A stretch of DNA of 64,000 bases from Stagnihabitans sp038231395 (lineage in GTDB: Bacteria > Pseudomonadota > Alphaproteobacteria > Rhodobacterales > Rhodobacteraceae): positions 24,276 through 88,275 of the forward strand of contig JBBRLL010000015.1 of assembly GCA_038231395.1 (NCBI GenBank). The letters run 5' to 3'. How positions within the stretch are numbered: the stretch's first letter is position 1; each line of letters begins with the position of its first letter. The translations under genes were made by a program, and so were the position numbers. Below the pieces are notes generated by a model. That model saw only the letters and a list, made by a program, of their open reading frames with translations, searched no databases and was not told where the DNA came from. Shown in pieces: positions 42,993 to 52,114 of this stretch.

Positions 42993-43933
42993 AAGACCGG
43001 GTGCTTGGGCTGGACAGCGGTGGCAGCAAGACGATTGCCGTTGTGGTGGACCGGTCGGGCGCTGTGGTTGACATTGGTTTTGGCGCGGGGCTTGACCCTA
43101 CGGCGGACGATGCTTGGGAAACCCGGCTGAGGGCTCTGCTCGCGCCGCTGATGCCGGTGGATATGGCTGTGCTTGGCCTGCCGTTTCATGGCGAGATGGC
43201 GGCTGTCTCTGCCCGGCAAACCGCGCTGACCAAAGATTTGCTTGGCCCGCAGGCGCTGGTGATGAATGACGTGGCTGTGGCGTTTGAGGCGGCTTTGGGT
43301 GGTGAGGACGGCGTGCTGATCCTCGCCGGAACTGGCTCCATGGCCTGGGCGCGCGGAAGCAAAGGCACCACGCGAAGCGGCGGTTGGGGCGATGCCTTTG
43401 GTGACGAAGGTTCAGCCTACTGGATCGGGCGTGAGGCTTTGGCGCTGGTCAGTTGCCATCTGGACGGGCGCAAATCTTGTGAGAGTTTCGCCTGTAGCCT
43501 CTTGGCAGCGCTTGGGATCGGGCCGGACGATCTGATCGACTTCGCCTATACCGGGGACAGTCCTCGCGCCAAAATCGCCTCTGCCGCGCGCCATGTATCG
43601 GATTTGGCCGCTTTGGGAAATACTCAGGCGCTTGGTCTGATGCAAGAGGCCGCCTTGCATCTGGCAGCCTTGGGCCACGCCGCCGCCCGCACCTGCGCTG
43701 CCGTCACGCCCTTGCGGTGGAGCTTTGCAGGCGGCGTCTTCAACGATGCAACCGTAACCAGAACCGTGGCGGCTCAGATGGGCGCGCTGCCGGTTCCCGC
43801 GCGTTTTCCGCCGGTTGGTGGGGCCGTTCTGGTGGCTGCCAGACAGGCCGGCTGGACGGTGGACGACGCCTTTACCCACCGCCTTAACCTTTCACTGCTG
43901 TCCCACATCCAACCCCAAGAGGTCACCTCATGA
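42989..43933 (+). CDS. N-acetylglucosamine-kinase-like BadF/BcrA ATPase
   Basis: The 314-residue protein has the actin-like ATPase phosphate 1 motif GLDSGGSKTIAVV at the N-terminus, GTGSMAWA near residue 118 and GGWGDAFGDEGSAYWIG near residue 132. That last block is the block typical of eukaryote-like N-acetylglucosamine kinases. ATGA overlaps on both sides join it to the regulator and to the first binding protein. It should phosphorylate the amino sugar brought in by the ABC systems. Confidence 0.9.
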   Translation: MKDRVLGLDSGGSKTIAVVVDRSGAVVDIGFGAGLDPTADDAWETRLRALLAPLMPVDMAVLGLPFHGEMAAVSARQTALTKDLLGPQALVMNDVAVAFEAALGGEDGVLILAGTGSMAWARGSKGTTRSGGWGDAFGDEGSAYWIGREALALVSCHLDGRKSCESFACSLLAALGIGPDDLIDFAYTGDSPRAKIASAARHVSDLAALGNTQALGLMQEAALHLAALGHAAARTCAAVTPLRWSFAGGVFNDATVTRTVAAQMGALPVPARFPPVGGAVLVAARQAGWTVDDAFTHRLNLSLLSHIQPQEVTS

Positions 43934-45174
43934 ACAGACGCGCCTTTCTGATGACGGCCACGGCTTTGCCGTTCAGCCTTGGTTTCGCCTCCATCGCCGG
44001 GGCGGGCGGCGCTTTGGCACTGCTTTTGCCGCCATGGGGCACCCTGCCGAAAGAAATGACTGATCTTTACACCAAAGATACCGGCGGCCTTTTGAACATC
44101 GAAACCCTGGGCTGGGACGAAATTCACACCAAGATCGCCACCTCGATGGTCGCCAAAAAGGCCCCCGCCACCGGCACTGAACTGGATTGGAGCTGGGTTG
44201 GCCAGTTTGGCGCAGCCGGGTGGTATGACGATCTGACAGCGCTGGTGCCGCCCGACGTATTGAAGGACATGCCGACTGCCGCGATCTTCACCTATGACGG
44301 CAAGCTGATCGGCGTGCCGTACAACAACGATTTCCGGGTGATGATCTACAACAAGGCGCATCTGGATGCCGCTGGTGCCAAGGTGCCGGTCACGATGGAC
44401 GAGCTGTTGACTGCTGCCCGCGCCGTGAAGGCCAAAGGTGTTGCGGCCTATCCGATCGGCCTGCCGCTTTCGGCCTCTGAAGGGGCTGCGACGGCGTGGT
44501 ATCTTTTGACCAAAGCCTTTGGCGGCGACCTGTTCGACAAGGACTTCAAGCCCTTGTTCACCACGCCCGACAGTGCCGGTTTCAAGGCGATGCAGTTTGA
44601 GGTGGACGCGCTGAAGGAAGGGTTGATCGACCCCGCCTCCACCGGCCTCAAAGATAACGAGGTTCAGGAACTGTTCAAAGCCGGCAAGATCACCTTCGAT
44701 CTGGCCGGTCAGGCGGGGATTCTGGCGGTTTATACGGATGCGACCAAATCTACCGTTGCCGCCGATGCGCATGCCGCTTTGGTGCCCAACGTCACCGGAA
44801 AATCGCGCAGCTTTGGCCTGCCAGAGGCGATTGGCGTGCCGGTTTCGGCGGAAAACAAGGATCAGATTGCCACCTATCTGGCCTGGATGCTGAAGCCCGA
44901 GATCATGGCCGCCAACTACAAGACCCTCGGCGTGCTGCCGACAAGGCTTAGCGTTCTGGCGGCTTTGGGCAAGGATGGCTCGTTGAAAGACGGTGAGATT
45001 CTGGCCGCGCAATCGGCTGTGGCAGAGCCTTTGTTCGCCCAAGGGACGCCGGGCTGGTACTCTGAATTCTCGGGTGCCGTGCAGACCGCTTTGAACGCGG
45101 CCGCCAAGGGGCAAATCGACGTGGCCACCGCGATGAAGCAAATCGCCGACGCCGCAGCCGCAGCACAGCAGTAG
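43930..45174 (+). CDS. ABC sugar-binding protein 1
   Basis: The 414-residue family 1 solute-binding protein starts MNRRAFLMTATALPFSLGF, a signal with twin arginines that could use the Tat route. The mature part has GWDEIHTKIATSMVAKKAP, the binding-cleft PYNNDFRVMIYNK near residue 138 and PVTMDELLTAARAVKAKG. It delivers sugar to the permeases encoded next. The ATG overlaps the kinase stop. It is only distantly like binding protein 2 at 49160. Confidence 0.9.
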   Translation: MNRRAFLMTATALPFSLGFASIAGAGGALALLLPPWGTLPKEMTDLYTKDTGGLLNIETLGWDEIHTKIATSMVAKKAPATGTELDWSWVGQFGAAGWYDDLTALVPPDVLKDMPTAAIFTYDGKLIGVPYNNDFRVMIYNKAHLDAAGAKVPVTMDELLTAARAVKAKGVAAYPIGLPLSASEGAATAWYLLTKAFGGDLFDKDFKPLFTTPDSAGFKAMQFEVDALKEGLIDPASTGLKDNEVQELFKAGKITFDLAGQAGILAVYTDATKSTVAADAHAALVPNVTGKSRSFGLPEAIGVPVSAENKDQIATYLAWMLKPEIMAANYKTLGVLPTRLSVLAALGKDGSLKDGEILAAQSAVAEPLFAQGTPGWYSEFSGAVQTALNAAAKGQIDVATAMKQIADAAAAAQQ

Positions 45175-45190
45175 CGAAGGGGGCGGGGCC

Positions 45191-46108
45191 GTGACATTCG
45201 ACATGCCGAAATGGTCCCGCCGTTCCAAGGGCTTCCGCTTGAACAAAGACGGCAGGCTTGGCCTGATCCTTGCCCTGCCGGTCGTGCTTATCATGGGCGG
45301 GCTGGTGTTTGGGCCGCTGATCTCCAGCCTGATCGACAGCTTTTTCCGCATTGACCCGATGAAAGCCGGAACGCCGTTTGTCGGTTTGAAAAACTATGTC
45401 ACCTCGGTCACAGATCCGGCTGTTGTGGCGGCTTGGGCTACGACGGGCGTTTATGTGGTGCTGACTGTGGCGATAGAGACCGTGGGCGGGCTGGCTGCGG
45501 CCTTGCTTTTGAACCGGATCACCCTCGGGCGACGCTGGCTTTTAGCGGCGGTCGTTTTGCCTTGGTGCCTGCCGCCGGTGGTCAACGCCATCATCTGGGC
45601 CTGGATTTTCAACCCCAGTTACGGGCTGTTGAACGGTTTGGTGCGGGCGGTGGGGCTGGCCCAAGAAAACCACGTCTGGTTTAATGACCGCGCCACCGGG
45701 CTTGTCCTGATATCGGTCGTCCATGCGTGGCGGATGATGCCCTTGACGGTGATCATCCTGTTGGCGGCCCTGCAATCCATCCCGAAAGAATTGTACGAGG
45801 CGTCACGGCTGGATGGGGCAACTGCCGTGCAACGCCTGCGCCAAATCACCCTGCCGCTGATTGCCCCCGGTCTGGCGATTGCCCTGTCACAATCCACCGT
45901 CTTTGCCATCAACCTGTTTGACGAAGCGTGGATTTTGAATGGCACCGCCACGGACACAAGGTCCATCACCATTCAGACCTATATTGCCGGGTTCCAGAAC
46001 CTGAAACTTTCCCTCGGCATGGCGATGTCATTGCTGGTCATGGTGGCGTCGCTGGCAGTGTCGTTGGTTTACGTGCTGCGGGTCTACCGGGAAACGAGGT
46101 TCGAATGA
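45191..46108 (+). CDS. ABC sugar permease 1A (MalF type)
   Basis: The 305-residue protein has six hydrophobic helices. The ATPase-contact loop, YEASRLDGATAVQRLRQITLPLI near residues 198-220, has the EAA-type EASRLDGA core. GTG 45191 is the start, 16 bases after binding protein 1. It pairs with permease 1B. Its stop overlaps the 28-codon frame at 46105. Confidence 0.93.
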   Translation: MTFDMPKWSRRSKGFRLNKDGRLGLILALPVVLIMGGLVFGPLISSLIDSFFRIDPMKAGTPFVGLKNYVTSVTDPAVVAAWATTGVYVVLTVAIETVGGLAAALLLNRITLGRRWLLAAVVLPWCLPPVVNAIIWAWIFNPSYGLLNGLVRAVGLAQENHVWFNDRATGLVLISVVHAWRMMPLTVIILLAALQSIPKELYEASRLDGATAVQRLRQITLPLIAPGLAIALSQSTVFAINLFDEAWILNGTATDTRSITIQTYIAGFQNLKLSLGMAMSLLVMVASLAVSLVYVLRVYRETRFE

Positions 46109-46191
46109 CGCACGGCATTGGAAAACGATGGTTTGGTAATCTGACAACCGACCGCGACGGGCGGACGATCCTTGTGGTAAGACCGGGATGA
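46105..46191 (+). CDS. 28-codon bridging frame between permease genes
   Basis: An ATG at 46105 overlaps the permease 1A stop (ATGA), and the frame's own TGA overlaps the permease 1B ATG at 46188 (ATGA). The peptide begins MTHGIGKRWFGNL and ends RTILVVRPG; no domain is visible. The exact coupling at both ends suggests that ribosomes pass through it to reach permease 1B. It may be a coupling device without a stable product. Confidence 0.4.
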   Translation: MTHGIGKRWFGNLTTDRDGRTILVVRPG

Positions 46192-47066
46192 CGCTGCGCG
46201 CTACAAAACGACTGTTCGTAAACGCTGCGCTTACCCTCGGTGCGGCGGTGTTACTGCTATGGTCGCTGGGCCCGATCTACTGGTCATTGGTGGCCAGCCT
46301 GACCGCACCCAATGCATTGGTGTCGGACAATCTTCACCTGTGGCCCGTGGCCCCAACGCTGGAGCATTATGCAAAACTGTTCGGTGCGACATCCACAAGT
46401 CAAGGCAACGAGGTGCAGTCGGTCTGGCCGCAATTCTCGCGCGCTTTGGTCAACAGCGTGGTAACCGCAGCGCTTGCGACCGTCGTCACCGTGGCAATTG
46501 CAGCGATTGGCGCGTGGGCTTTTGTGCGGCTGACATTTCCGGGCCGCGATGTGCTGTTCGTGGCCGTGGTGGCCACTTTGGCGGTGCCGGGCTTTACCGT
46601 GCTGATCCCGCTGTACCGACTGATGATCGCCGCCGGGTTGATTGACACCTACATCGGCGTGACGCTGATCTATGTTTCGGCTTTTCTGCCACTGGCCTTG
46701 TGGCTGATGCGGTCGGTCTACCAAGCCATGCCGCTGTCGCTGGAAGAAGCCGCATGGATCGACGGGGCCAGCAAGTTCTACACGCTGTTGCGCATCGTTC
46801 TGCCGCTGGCCGGGCCGGGACTGGTGGCCTGTGCGATCCTGACGTTTCTCAGCGCCTGGGGGCAGTTCATGATCCCGCTGATCTTCTCCCCCTCGCTGGC
46901 CACCAAGCCGCTGACCGTCTTGATCCCGGAGTTTGTCACCCGCAACTATGTGGACTACGGGCTGATGAATGCTGCCGGAATCGTGGCCATCGTGCCGCCG
47001 GTTATCCTTGTCCTATTCCTCAATCGCTTTCTGGTTCAAGGCCTTATGGCCGGTGCCAGCAAGTAG
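46188..47066 (+). CDS. ABC sugar permease 1B (MalG type)
   Basis: The 292-residue protein has about six membrane helices and the EAA loop LEEAAWIDGASKFYTLLRIVLPL near residues 186-208 (core EAAWIDGA). The C-terminal LMAGASK is typical of MalG-type partners. It should form a heterodimer with permease 1A. There is no strong ribosome-binding site before ATG 46188; initiation probably depends on the overlapping short frame. Confidence 0.93.
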   Translation: MTLRATKRLFVNAALTLGAAVLLLWSLGPIYWSLVASLTAPNALVSDNLHLWPVAPTLEHYAKLFGATSTSQGNEVQSVWPQFSRALVNSVVTAALATVVTVAIAAIGAWAFVRLTFPGRDVLFVAVVATLAVPGFTVLIPLYRLMIAAGLIDTYIGVTLIYVSAFLPLALWLMRSVYQAMPLSLEEAAWIDGASKFYTLLRIVLPLAGPGLVACAILTFLSAWGQFMIPLIFSPSLATKPLTVLIPEFVTRNYVDYGLMNAAGIVAIVPPVILVLFLNRFLVQGLMAGASK

Positions 47067-47090
47067 ATACCCTTCAACGAAAGAGAACTC

Positions 47091-48044
47091 ATGGCCACGA
47101 TCACCGAAACTGTCATCCGCAACCAATTTCCCTATTGGCAAGCAGCCCTTGTCCAGCCGGTGCCGCTGTTGAAGGCGGGCACAATCGTGCTGACCGGTTG
47201 TGGGACGTCATATTACCTCGCTCAGTCGCTCGCTGCGGCTTACAACGCCCATGGTCAGCAGGCGATTGCAGTGCCCGGGGCGGAGTGGGCGACGCGGCCG
47301 CAAAGTTACCTAACGGATGTTCGCGATGTGCTGGTGGTTGGTCTGTCGCGCTCTGGCACGACGACGGAAACCGTGCAGGCGATCACTGCAAGCCGGGCGC
47401 GTGGTTGGCCTAGTTTTGCGATTTCGTGTGAGCCTGACAGCACCATCCTGCGCGCCGCCGACCGGGGTCTTTACCTGCCCACTGACAAAGCCGAGGGGAT
47501 TGTCATGACCACCTCTGCCAGCCTGATGCTGCTGGGCGGGCTGCGGTTGGCCGGGATTGCCGTGCCGGATCAGGTGGTGGCGGGCGGGCAAACCGGCCTT
47601 CGGCAGATGGACGCCGGCATCAATGCGATCCTGCCGGGCCGCAGTCATTTCGTCTATCTGGGCGGCGGCGCGAATTATGGCATAGCCACCGAAGGCAGCC
47701 TGAAACTGGAAGAGATGAGCATCACCTACACCCAATCTTTCCACCCGATGGAGTATCGTCACGGGCCGATTTCCCTGATTGATGAACGATCAGTCGTTAT
47801 ACTGTTCTACTCTGACCAAGCGGCAGAAGAAGCAAAGATTGCAAGCGAAGTGCAGGCCAAAGGCGCCAGGGTGATCGGCATCAACGGGCCGGGCGATCTG
47901 CGGATTGACCTTGGGAATACCGGTGCCGCGGCCACCCTCGCAGCACTTCCCGCATTGCAGATCATGGGGGAACACGTCGCCCTGTCCAAAGGTATCAACT
48001 CTGAAACCCCGCGCCACCTGACCAAGGTTGTTGTGCTGAATTAA
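47091..48044 (+). CDS. AgaS-like double SIS-domain sugar isomerase/deaminase
   Basis: The 317-residue protein has two SIS domains: LTGCGTSYYLAQSLA near residue 34 and GLSRSGTTTETVQAI near residue 85 in the first, and YLGGGANYGIATEGSLKLEE near residue 187 in the second. The last domain contains HPMEYRHGPISLID, the RHGP form seen in AgaS and related amino-sugar phosphate deaminases. It likely converts an aminosugar-6-phosphate to a ketose phosphate and ammonia. Exact substrate is unknown. Confidence 0.88.
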   Translation: MATITETVIRNQFPYWQAALVQPVPLLKAGTIVLTGCGTSYYLAQSLAAAYNAHGQQAIAVPGAEWATRPQSYLTDVRDVLVVGLSRSGTTTETVQAITASRARGWPSFAISCEPDSTILRAADRGLYLPTDKAEGIVMTTSASLMLLGGLRLAGIAVPDQVVAGGQTGLRQMDAGINAILPGRSHFVYLGGGANYGIATEGSLKLEEMSITYTQSFHPMEYRHGPISLIDERSVVILFYSDQAAEEAKIASEVQAKGARVIGINGPGDLRIDLGNTGAAATLAALPALQIMGEHVALSKGINSETPRHLTKVVVLN

Positions 48045-48057
48045 GGACATAGGAAGC

Positions 48058-49113
48058 ATGGCGCAGGTATCAATCCGGGATTTGACCAAAAACTATGGCA
48101 TCACCAAGGTGATGCATGGCGTCAGTTTTGACGTGGCGAATGGTGAATTCGTGGCTTTGGTCGGGCCCTCTGGCTGTGGCAAATCCACGCTTTTGCGCAT
48201 GATTGCAGGGCTGGAGGATATCAGCTCTGGCACAGTCTCCATCGCCGGCCGGGTGGTCAACGAGGTTGAGCCGAAAGAGCGCGACATTGCCATGGTGTTC
48301 CAGAACTACGCGCTTTATCCTCATATGACCGTGCGCGAGAACATGGGTTTTTCGTTGAAACTGCGTGGGGGCGCGAAGCCGGAAATTGCGGCAAGTGTTG
48401 ATAAGGCCGCCGAAATCCTGGGCCTTACGCCCTATCTTGACCGGATGCCCAAGCAGCTTTCCGGCGGCCAGCGCCAACGGGTTGCGATGGGCCGTGCCAT
48501 CGTGCGCCAACCAGCGGTTTTCCTGTTTGACGAGCCTTTGTCGAACCTTGACGCCGCGCTTCGCGTGCAGATGCGGGCCGAAATCCGGGCTTTGCATGAA
48601 AGGCTTGGCTCCACTTCCATCTTTGTCACGCATGATCAGGTGGAGGCGATGACAATGGCGGACCGGATCGTGGTGATGCGGGCCGGGCGGGTGGAACAGG
48701 CGGGCCCGCCGTTGGAGCTGTACGACCATCCGCAGAATGCGTTTGTGGCGGGTTTTATCGGCTCGCCCGCGATGAACCTTTTGCCGGGGCAGGCCGCCGG
48801 CGGGATGGTGAAGCTGTCTGAAACGCTGACCCTGCCGCTTGAAACCTCGGCCAGCGGCGACGTGCTCTATGGCATCCGGCCAGAGCATCTGGAGTTGGTT
48901 GCGACGGGCACAACCGGGGCGATCACCGCAACAGCTTCGGTCGTGGAAAGCACCGGAACCGCCATGTTCGTTGGCTGCAAATCAGGCGACATCACCGTGC
49001 ATGCGCTGTTTTCTGACCGTCCGGCCATAAAACGCGGCGACACTTTCGGCCTGCGACCCCGGACCGGCCTGTCACATCTGTTCGACGCTGCAACACTGAT
49101 GAGAATTGCCTGA
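48058..49113 (+). CDS. UgpC/MalK-type ABC ATPase, the only one in the operon
   Basis: The 351-residue ATPase has Walker A GPSGCGKSTLL near residue 38, signature LSGGQRQRVAMGRAI near residue 136, Walker B VFLFDEPLSNLD near residue 157 and switch THDQVEA. A C-terminal TOBE/OB domain contains YGIRPEHLEL near residue 272. It stands between the two importer sets and, since no second ATPase gene exists here, probably serves both. Confidence 0.95.
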   Translation: MAQVSIRDLTKNYGITKVMHGVSFDVANGEFVALVGPSGCGKSTLLRMIAGLEDISSGTVSIAGRVVNEVEPKERDIAMVFQNYALYPHMTVRENMGFSLKLRGGAKPEIAASVDKAAEILGLTPYLDRMPKQLSGGQRQRVAMGRAIVRQPAVFLFDEPLSNLDAALRVQMRAEIRALHERLGSTSIFVTHDQVEAMTMADRIVVMRAGRVEQAGPPLELYDHPQNAFVAGFIGSPAMNLLPGQAAGGMVKLSETLTLPLETSASGDVLYGIRPEHLELVATGTTGAITATASVVESTGTAMFVGCKSGDITVHALFSDRPAIKRGDTFGLRPRTGLSHLFDAATLMRIA

Positions 49114-49159
49114 ACCCAAATCACGCCCGGTATTTCGGGCACCAAACGGGAGAATTGCC

Positions 49160-50410
49160 ATGAAATTGCGCGCCTTTGCTGCCACCGCCTTCGCCTTGGC
49201 CCTGTCCACGATGGCACATGCCGAAACCACCATCACCTATGCCTTGTGGGGCAGCCCGACCGAGGGCGAGGTCTGGGCCCGCATCGCCCGCGCCTTTGAG
49301 GCCTTGCATCCCGACATCAAGGTCAACATTCAGGTCGCCGATTGGGACAGCTATTGGGAGAAGCTGAAGGTTCAAGTCGCGGGCGGCACACCTCCGGATG
49401 TGTTCGCGATGGATGCACCGTTGTTTCAGGACTGGCAGTCGCGCGGTGTTCTGTTGGACATGAAGCCCTTTATCGACAAAGACCCCACAATTCTGGACGG
49501 CGTTTACCCGATCACTCTGAAAGCCTATACCACCGCAGGCGGGATTTTCGGTCTGCCGCGCGATTTTCAAACGATTGTTCTTTATTACAACAAGGACATG
49601 TTTGACGCAGCTAAGATGCCCTATCCGACCGATACATGGACCTATGATGATTTCCGTGCGGCGGCCAAAAAGCTGACGCTGGACAAGAACGGTGACGGCA
49701 CCATTGACCAGTGGGGCTTTTGGGATGGCGGCTATGATATGGAGCCGTTCTGGGGCGCGCTCGTCTGGGCTTATGGCGGCGAAGTGGTTGATCCGGCAGC
49801 CGGAAAGACGTTGATCAGTTCGCCCGAGGCTACGGCCGCGTTTCAGGTCCTGTCCGATATGTGGCTGACCGACAAATCCATGCCGACGACGGAGCAGTTG
49901 AAACAATTCAGCTATGACGGCTTTCTGTCGGGGGTCGCGGCGATGGGGATGTCGGGCCACTGGTCGGTGCCGGATTACGCGGCGGTGGCGTTCCATTGGG
50001 ATGTGGCCCCGATGCCGATGGGACCGAAAGGGCGGGCCACTTCCGTCAACTCCGCCGGGTTTGTCATCGCCAAGGACAGCAAGAACCCCGATGCCGCATG
50101 GGCGTTCGTTAAGTACGCTTTCTCGGACGCCGGTCAGACAGAGCTTGCCAAAATCGGCTTCGCGGTGCCAGTGCGCAAGTCGGTGGCAGAAAGCCCGGCC
50201 TATCTGGGGCAGGCCACAAAGATCGACCATGGTCTGTACGTGAAGGCGCTGGACTATGCCCATCTGAAGCCGGTGTTCAAAGGCTATGAGGAGTGGTCTT
50301 CGGCTGTGGGTGATGCGCTGGCTACGGTCTGGACGGGCGAAAACAGCCTGGCCGACGGTCTGGCCGCTGCGGTGGCCGACGGCGATGCCGCTTTGGCGAA
50401 AAACAAATAA
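49160..50410 (+). CDS. ABC sugar-binding protein 2
   Basis: The 416-residue family 1 binding protein has a standard Sec signal (MKLRAFAATAFALALSTMAHA, cleaved after AHA; signal ends near residue 21). The mature part has ITYALWGSPTEGEVW and GGTPPDVFAMDAPLF near residue 76, and the C-terminal GYEEWSSAVGDALATVWTG. GGGAGAATTGCC before ATG 49160 decides the start. Permeases 2A and 2B follow directly. Confidence 0.94.
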   Translation: MKLRAFAATAFALALSTMAHAETTITYALWGSPTEGEVWARIARAFEALHPDIKVNIQVADWDSYWEKLKVQVAGGTPPDVFAMDAPLFQDWQSRGVLLDMKPFIDKDPTILDGVYPITLKAYTTAGGIFGLPRDFQTIVLYYNKDMFDAAKMPYPTDTWTYDDFRAAAKKLTLDKNGDGTIDQWGFWDGGYDMEPFWGALVWAYGGEVVDPAAGKTLISSPEATAAFQVLSDMWLTDKSMPTTEQLKQFSYDGFLSGVAAMGMSGHWSVPDYAAVAFHWDVAPMPMGPKGRATSVNSAGFVIAKDSKNPDAAWAFVKYAFSDAGQTELAKIGFAVPVRKSVAESPAYLGQATKIDHGLYVKALDYAHLKPVFKGYEEWSSAVGDALATVWTGENSLADGLAAAVADGDAALAKNK

Positions 50411-50411
50411 C

Positions 50412-51296
50412 GTGGCCGATCTTCGACCCCTTGGGCGCGAGCGGTGGTGGGTTTTGGCGTTTCTGCTGCCCACTCTACTTGGCCTGATCCTCGGCACCTT
50501 CGGGTCGATTTTTGCCACGATCGGCATCAGCTTTTTCAACTGGGACCTGCTGACCCCGGCAATTCCGGCCGGGATCAGCAATTACGTGGACCTGCCCGCC
50601 GACCGGTTGTTCATGAAATCCTTGGTGAATACGCTGGTTTTTTCGGCGCTGTATGTGCCGCTGACGGTCGTGTTGTCCTTGGCGGTCGCTATGGGGATGA
50701 ATCGCAAGCTGTGGGGGATCAGTGCGTTTCGGGTGGCGTATTTCCTGCCGACGGTATCGTCTCCAACCGCCGTGGGCCTGTTGTGGACGTGGATTTATGC
50801 TGAAGATCACGGCACCCTGAACGCGATGATCACCGCGATGGGGGGCAATCCGGTGTCGTGGCTGGGGCCGAAAATGGCGATGTATTCGGTGGTGATCGTC
50901 AACGTCTGGGGGGCAATCGGCGGCGGGATGATCATCTTTCTGGCGGGATTGCAGGCGATCCCCAAAGATTATTACGAGGTGGCGCGGCTGGACGGGGCCA
51001 CCGCCTGGCAACGGCTGCGCTATGTGACGCTGCCTGCGCTGGCGCCTTCGATCTTCTTTCAGGCGGTGCTGACCACGATCAACGCGTTTCAGGCCTTCGA
51101 CTATATCTATATCCTGACCCGCTCCGGCAACGGCAACTCCACCATGCCGACGCTGGTGTTTTCGATCTACCGAACCGGCTTTCGGTTCTTTCGGATGGGC
51201 GATGCGGCGGCGCAGGCCGTGGTGCTGACCCTTATCATTTTCGCGATGACTGCCATCTATTTCCACCTGCAAAAGCGGTGGGGAGAGCCGGGATGA
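50412..51296 (+). CDS. ABC sugar permease 2A (MalF type)
   Basis: The 294-residue protein starts at GTG 50412, one base after the binding-protein stop. Six hydrophobic helices and the loop YEVARLDGATAWQRLRYVTLPAL near residues 188-210 (core EVARLDGA) identify it as the MalF-type partner. The YILTRSGNGNSTM segment is typical of sugar transporters. Its stop overlaps permease 2B by ATGA. Confidence 0.93.
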   Translation: MADLRPLGRERWWVLAFLLPTLLGLILGTFGSIFATIGISFFNWDLLTPAIPAGISNYVDLPADRLFMKSLVNTLVFSALYVPLTVVLSLAVAMGMNRKLWGISAFRVAYFLPTVSSPTAVGLLWTWIYAEDHGTLNAMITAMGGNPVSWLGPKMAMYSVVIVNVWGAIGGGMIIFLAGLQAIPKDYYEVARLDGATAWQRLRYVTLPALAPSIFFQAVLTTINAFQAFDYIYILTRSGNGNSTMPTLVFSIYRTGFRFFRMGDAAAQAVVLTLIIFAMTAIYFHLQKRWGEPG

Positions 51297-52114
51297 CGCG
51301 CGAAAAATGGGGCGATGTCCTGGTGTTTGTGGCGCTGACGGTGGGCGCGGTGGCGATGATCGGACCGTTTTTCTGGATGATCTCCACCAGCTTGAAACCG
51401 ATGGCCGAACAGTTCGACATGCGGTTGATCCCCGCGACCCTGACGGTTGAAAATTACCCGAGGCTGTTTCGCATCATGCCATTTCACCTGATGATCTGGA
51501 ACAGCTTCAAGATCGCTGCAATCTCGGTGGCCGGCCAGTTGCTGACCTGTTCGATGGCGGCATTCATTTTTGCGGTGGTGCGCTTTCCGGGGCGGGATCT
51601 GTTGTTCGTCGTGCTGTTGGTCACCCTGATGGTGCCCGTTCAGGTCACCGCAATTCCGCAGTTCATCATCTTCAAATGGCTCGGCCTTTATGGCACCCAA
51701 GCGCCGCTTTATGCCCCCGCTTTTCTGGGTGGCGCGTTCGGCACCTTCCTGATGCGGCAATATTTCCAGACCATTCCGATTGAACTGGCGGAGGCGGCGC
51801 GTATCGACGGCGCATCGCTGTCGCGGATATTTTTCACCATCTATCTGCCGCTGTCGAAGCCCGCGCTGGCGGCCTTTGCGATCTTTGCATTTTTGTTCTC
51901 GTGGAACGACCTGTTTTCGGCGTTGATCTACCTGCCGTCTGACCCGGAAAAGACCACGCTGACCGTTGGGCTCGCGTTGTTTCAAACCCAATACGGCGGG
52001 CAATGGACCTTGATGATGGCGGCCTCGCTGATCTCTGTCGCGCCGATCATCATCGCCTTCTTTCTGGCGCAACGGCACTTTATCGAAGGCATCAGCATGA
52101 GCGGTTTCAAATGA
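51293..52114 (+). CDS. ABC sugar permease 2B (MalG type)
   Basis: The 273-residue protein has six membrane helices, the N-terminal PFFWMISTSLKP and the EAA loop ELAEAARIDGASLSRIFFTIYLPL near residues 164-187 (core EAARIDGA). FSWNDLFSALIYL and the C-terminal GISMSGFK match MalG-type permeases. It is the last gene of the operon and is followed by an inverted repeat. Confidence 0.94.
   Translation: MTREKWGDVLVFVALTVGAVAMIGPFFWMISTSLKPMAEQFDMRLIPATLTVENYPRLFRIMPFHLMIWNSFKIAAISVAGQLLTCSMAAFIFAVVRFPGRDLLFVVLLVTLMVPVQVTAIPQFIIFKWLGLYGTQAPLYAPAFLGGAFGTFLMRQYFQTIPIELAEAARIDGASLSRIFFTIYLPLSKPALAAFAIFAFLFSWNDLFSALIYLPSDPEKTTLTVGLALFQTQYGGQWTLMMAASLISVAPIIIAFFLAQRHFIEGISMSGFK

Noticed and set aside
43774..45351. 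A 525-codon minus-strand frame opposite the kinase and binding protein 1
   Set aside because: Antisense to two genes with clear motifs and overlapping starts; no recognisable domain and no ribosome-binding site.
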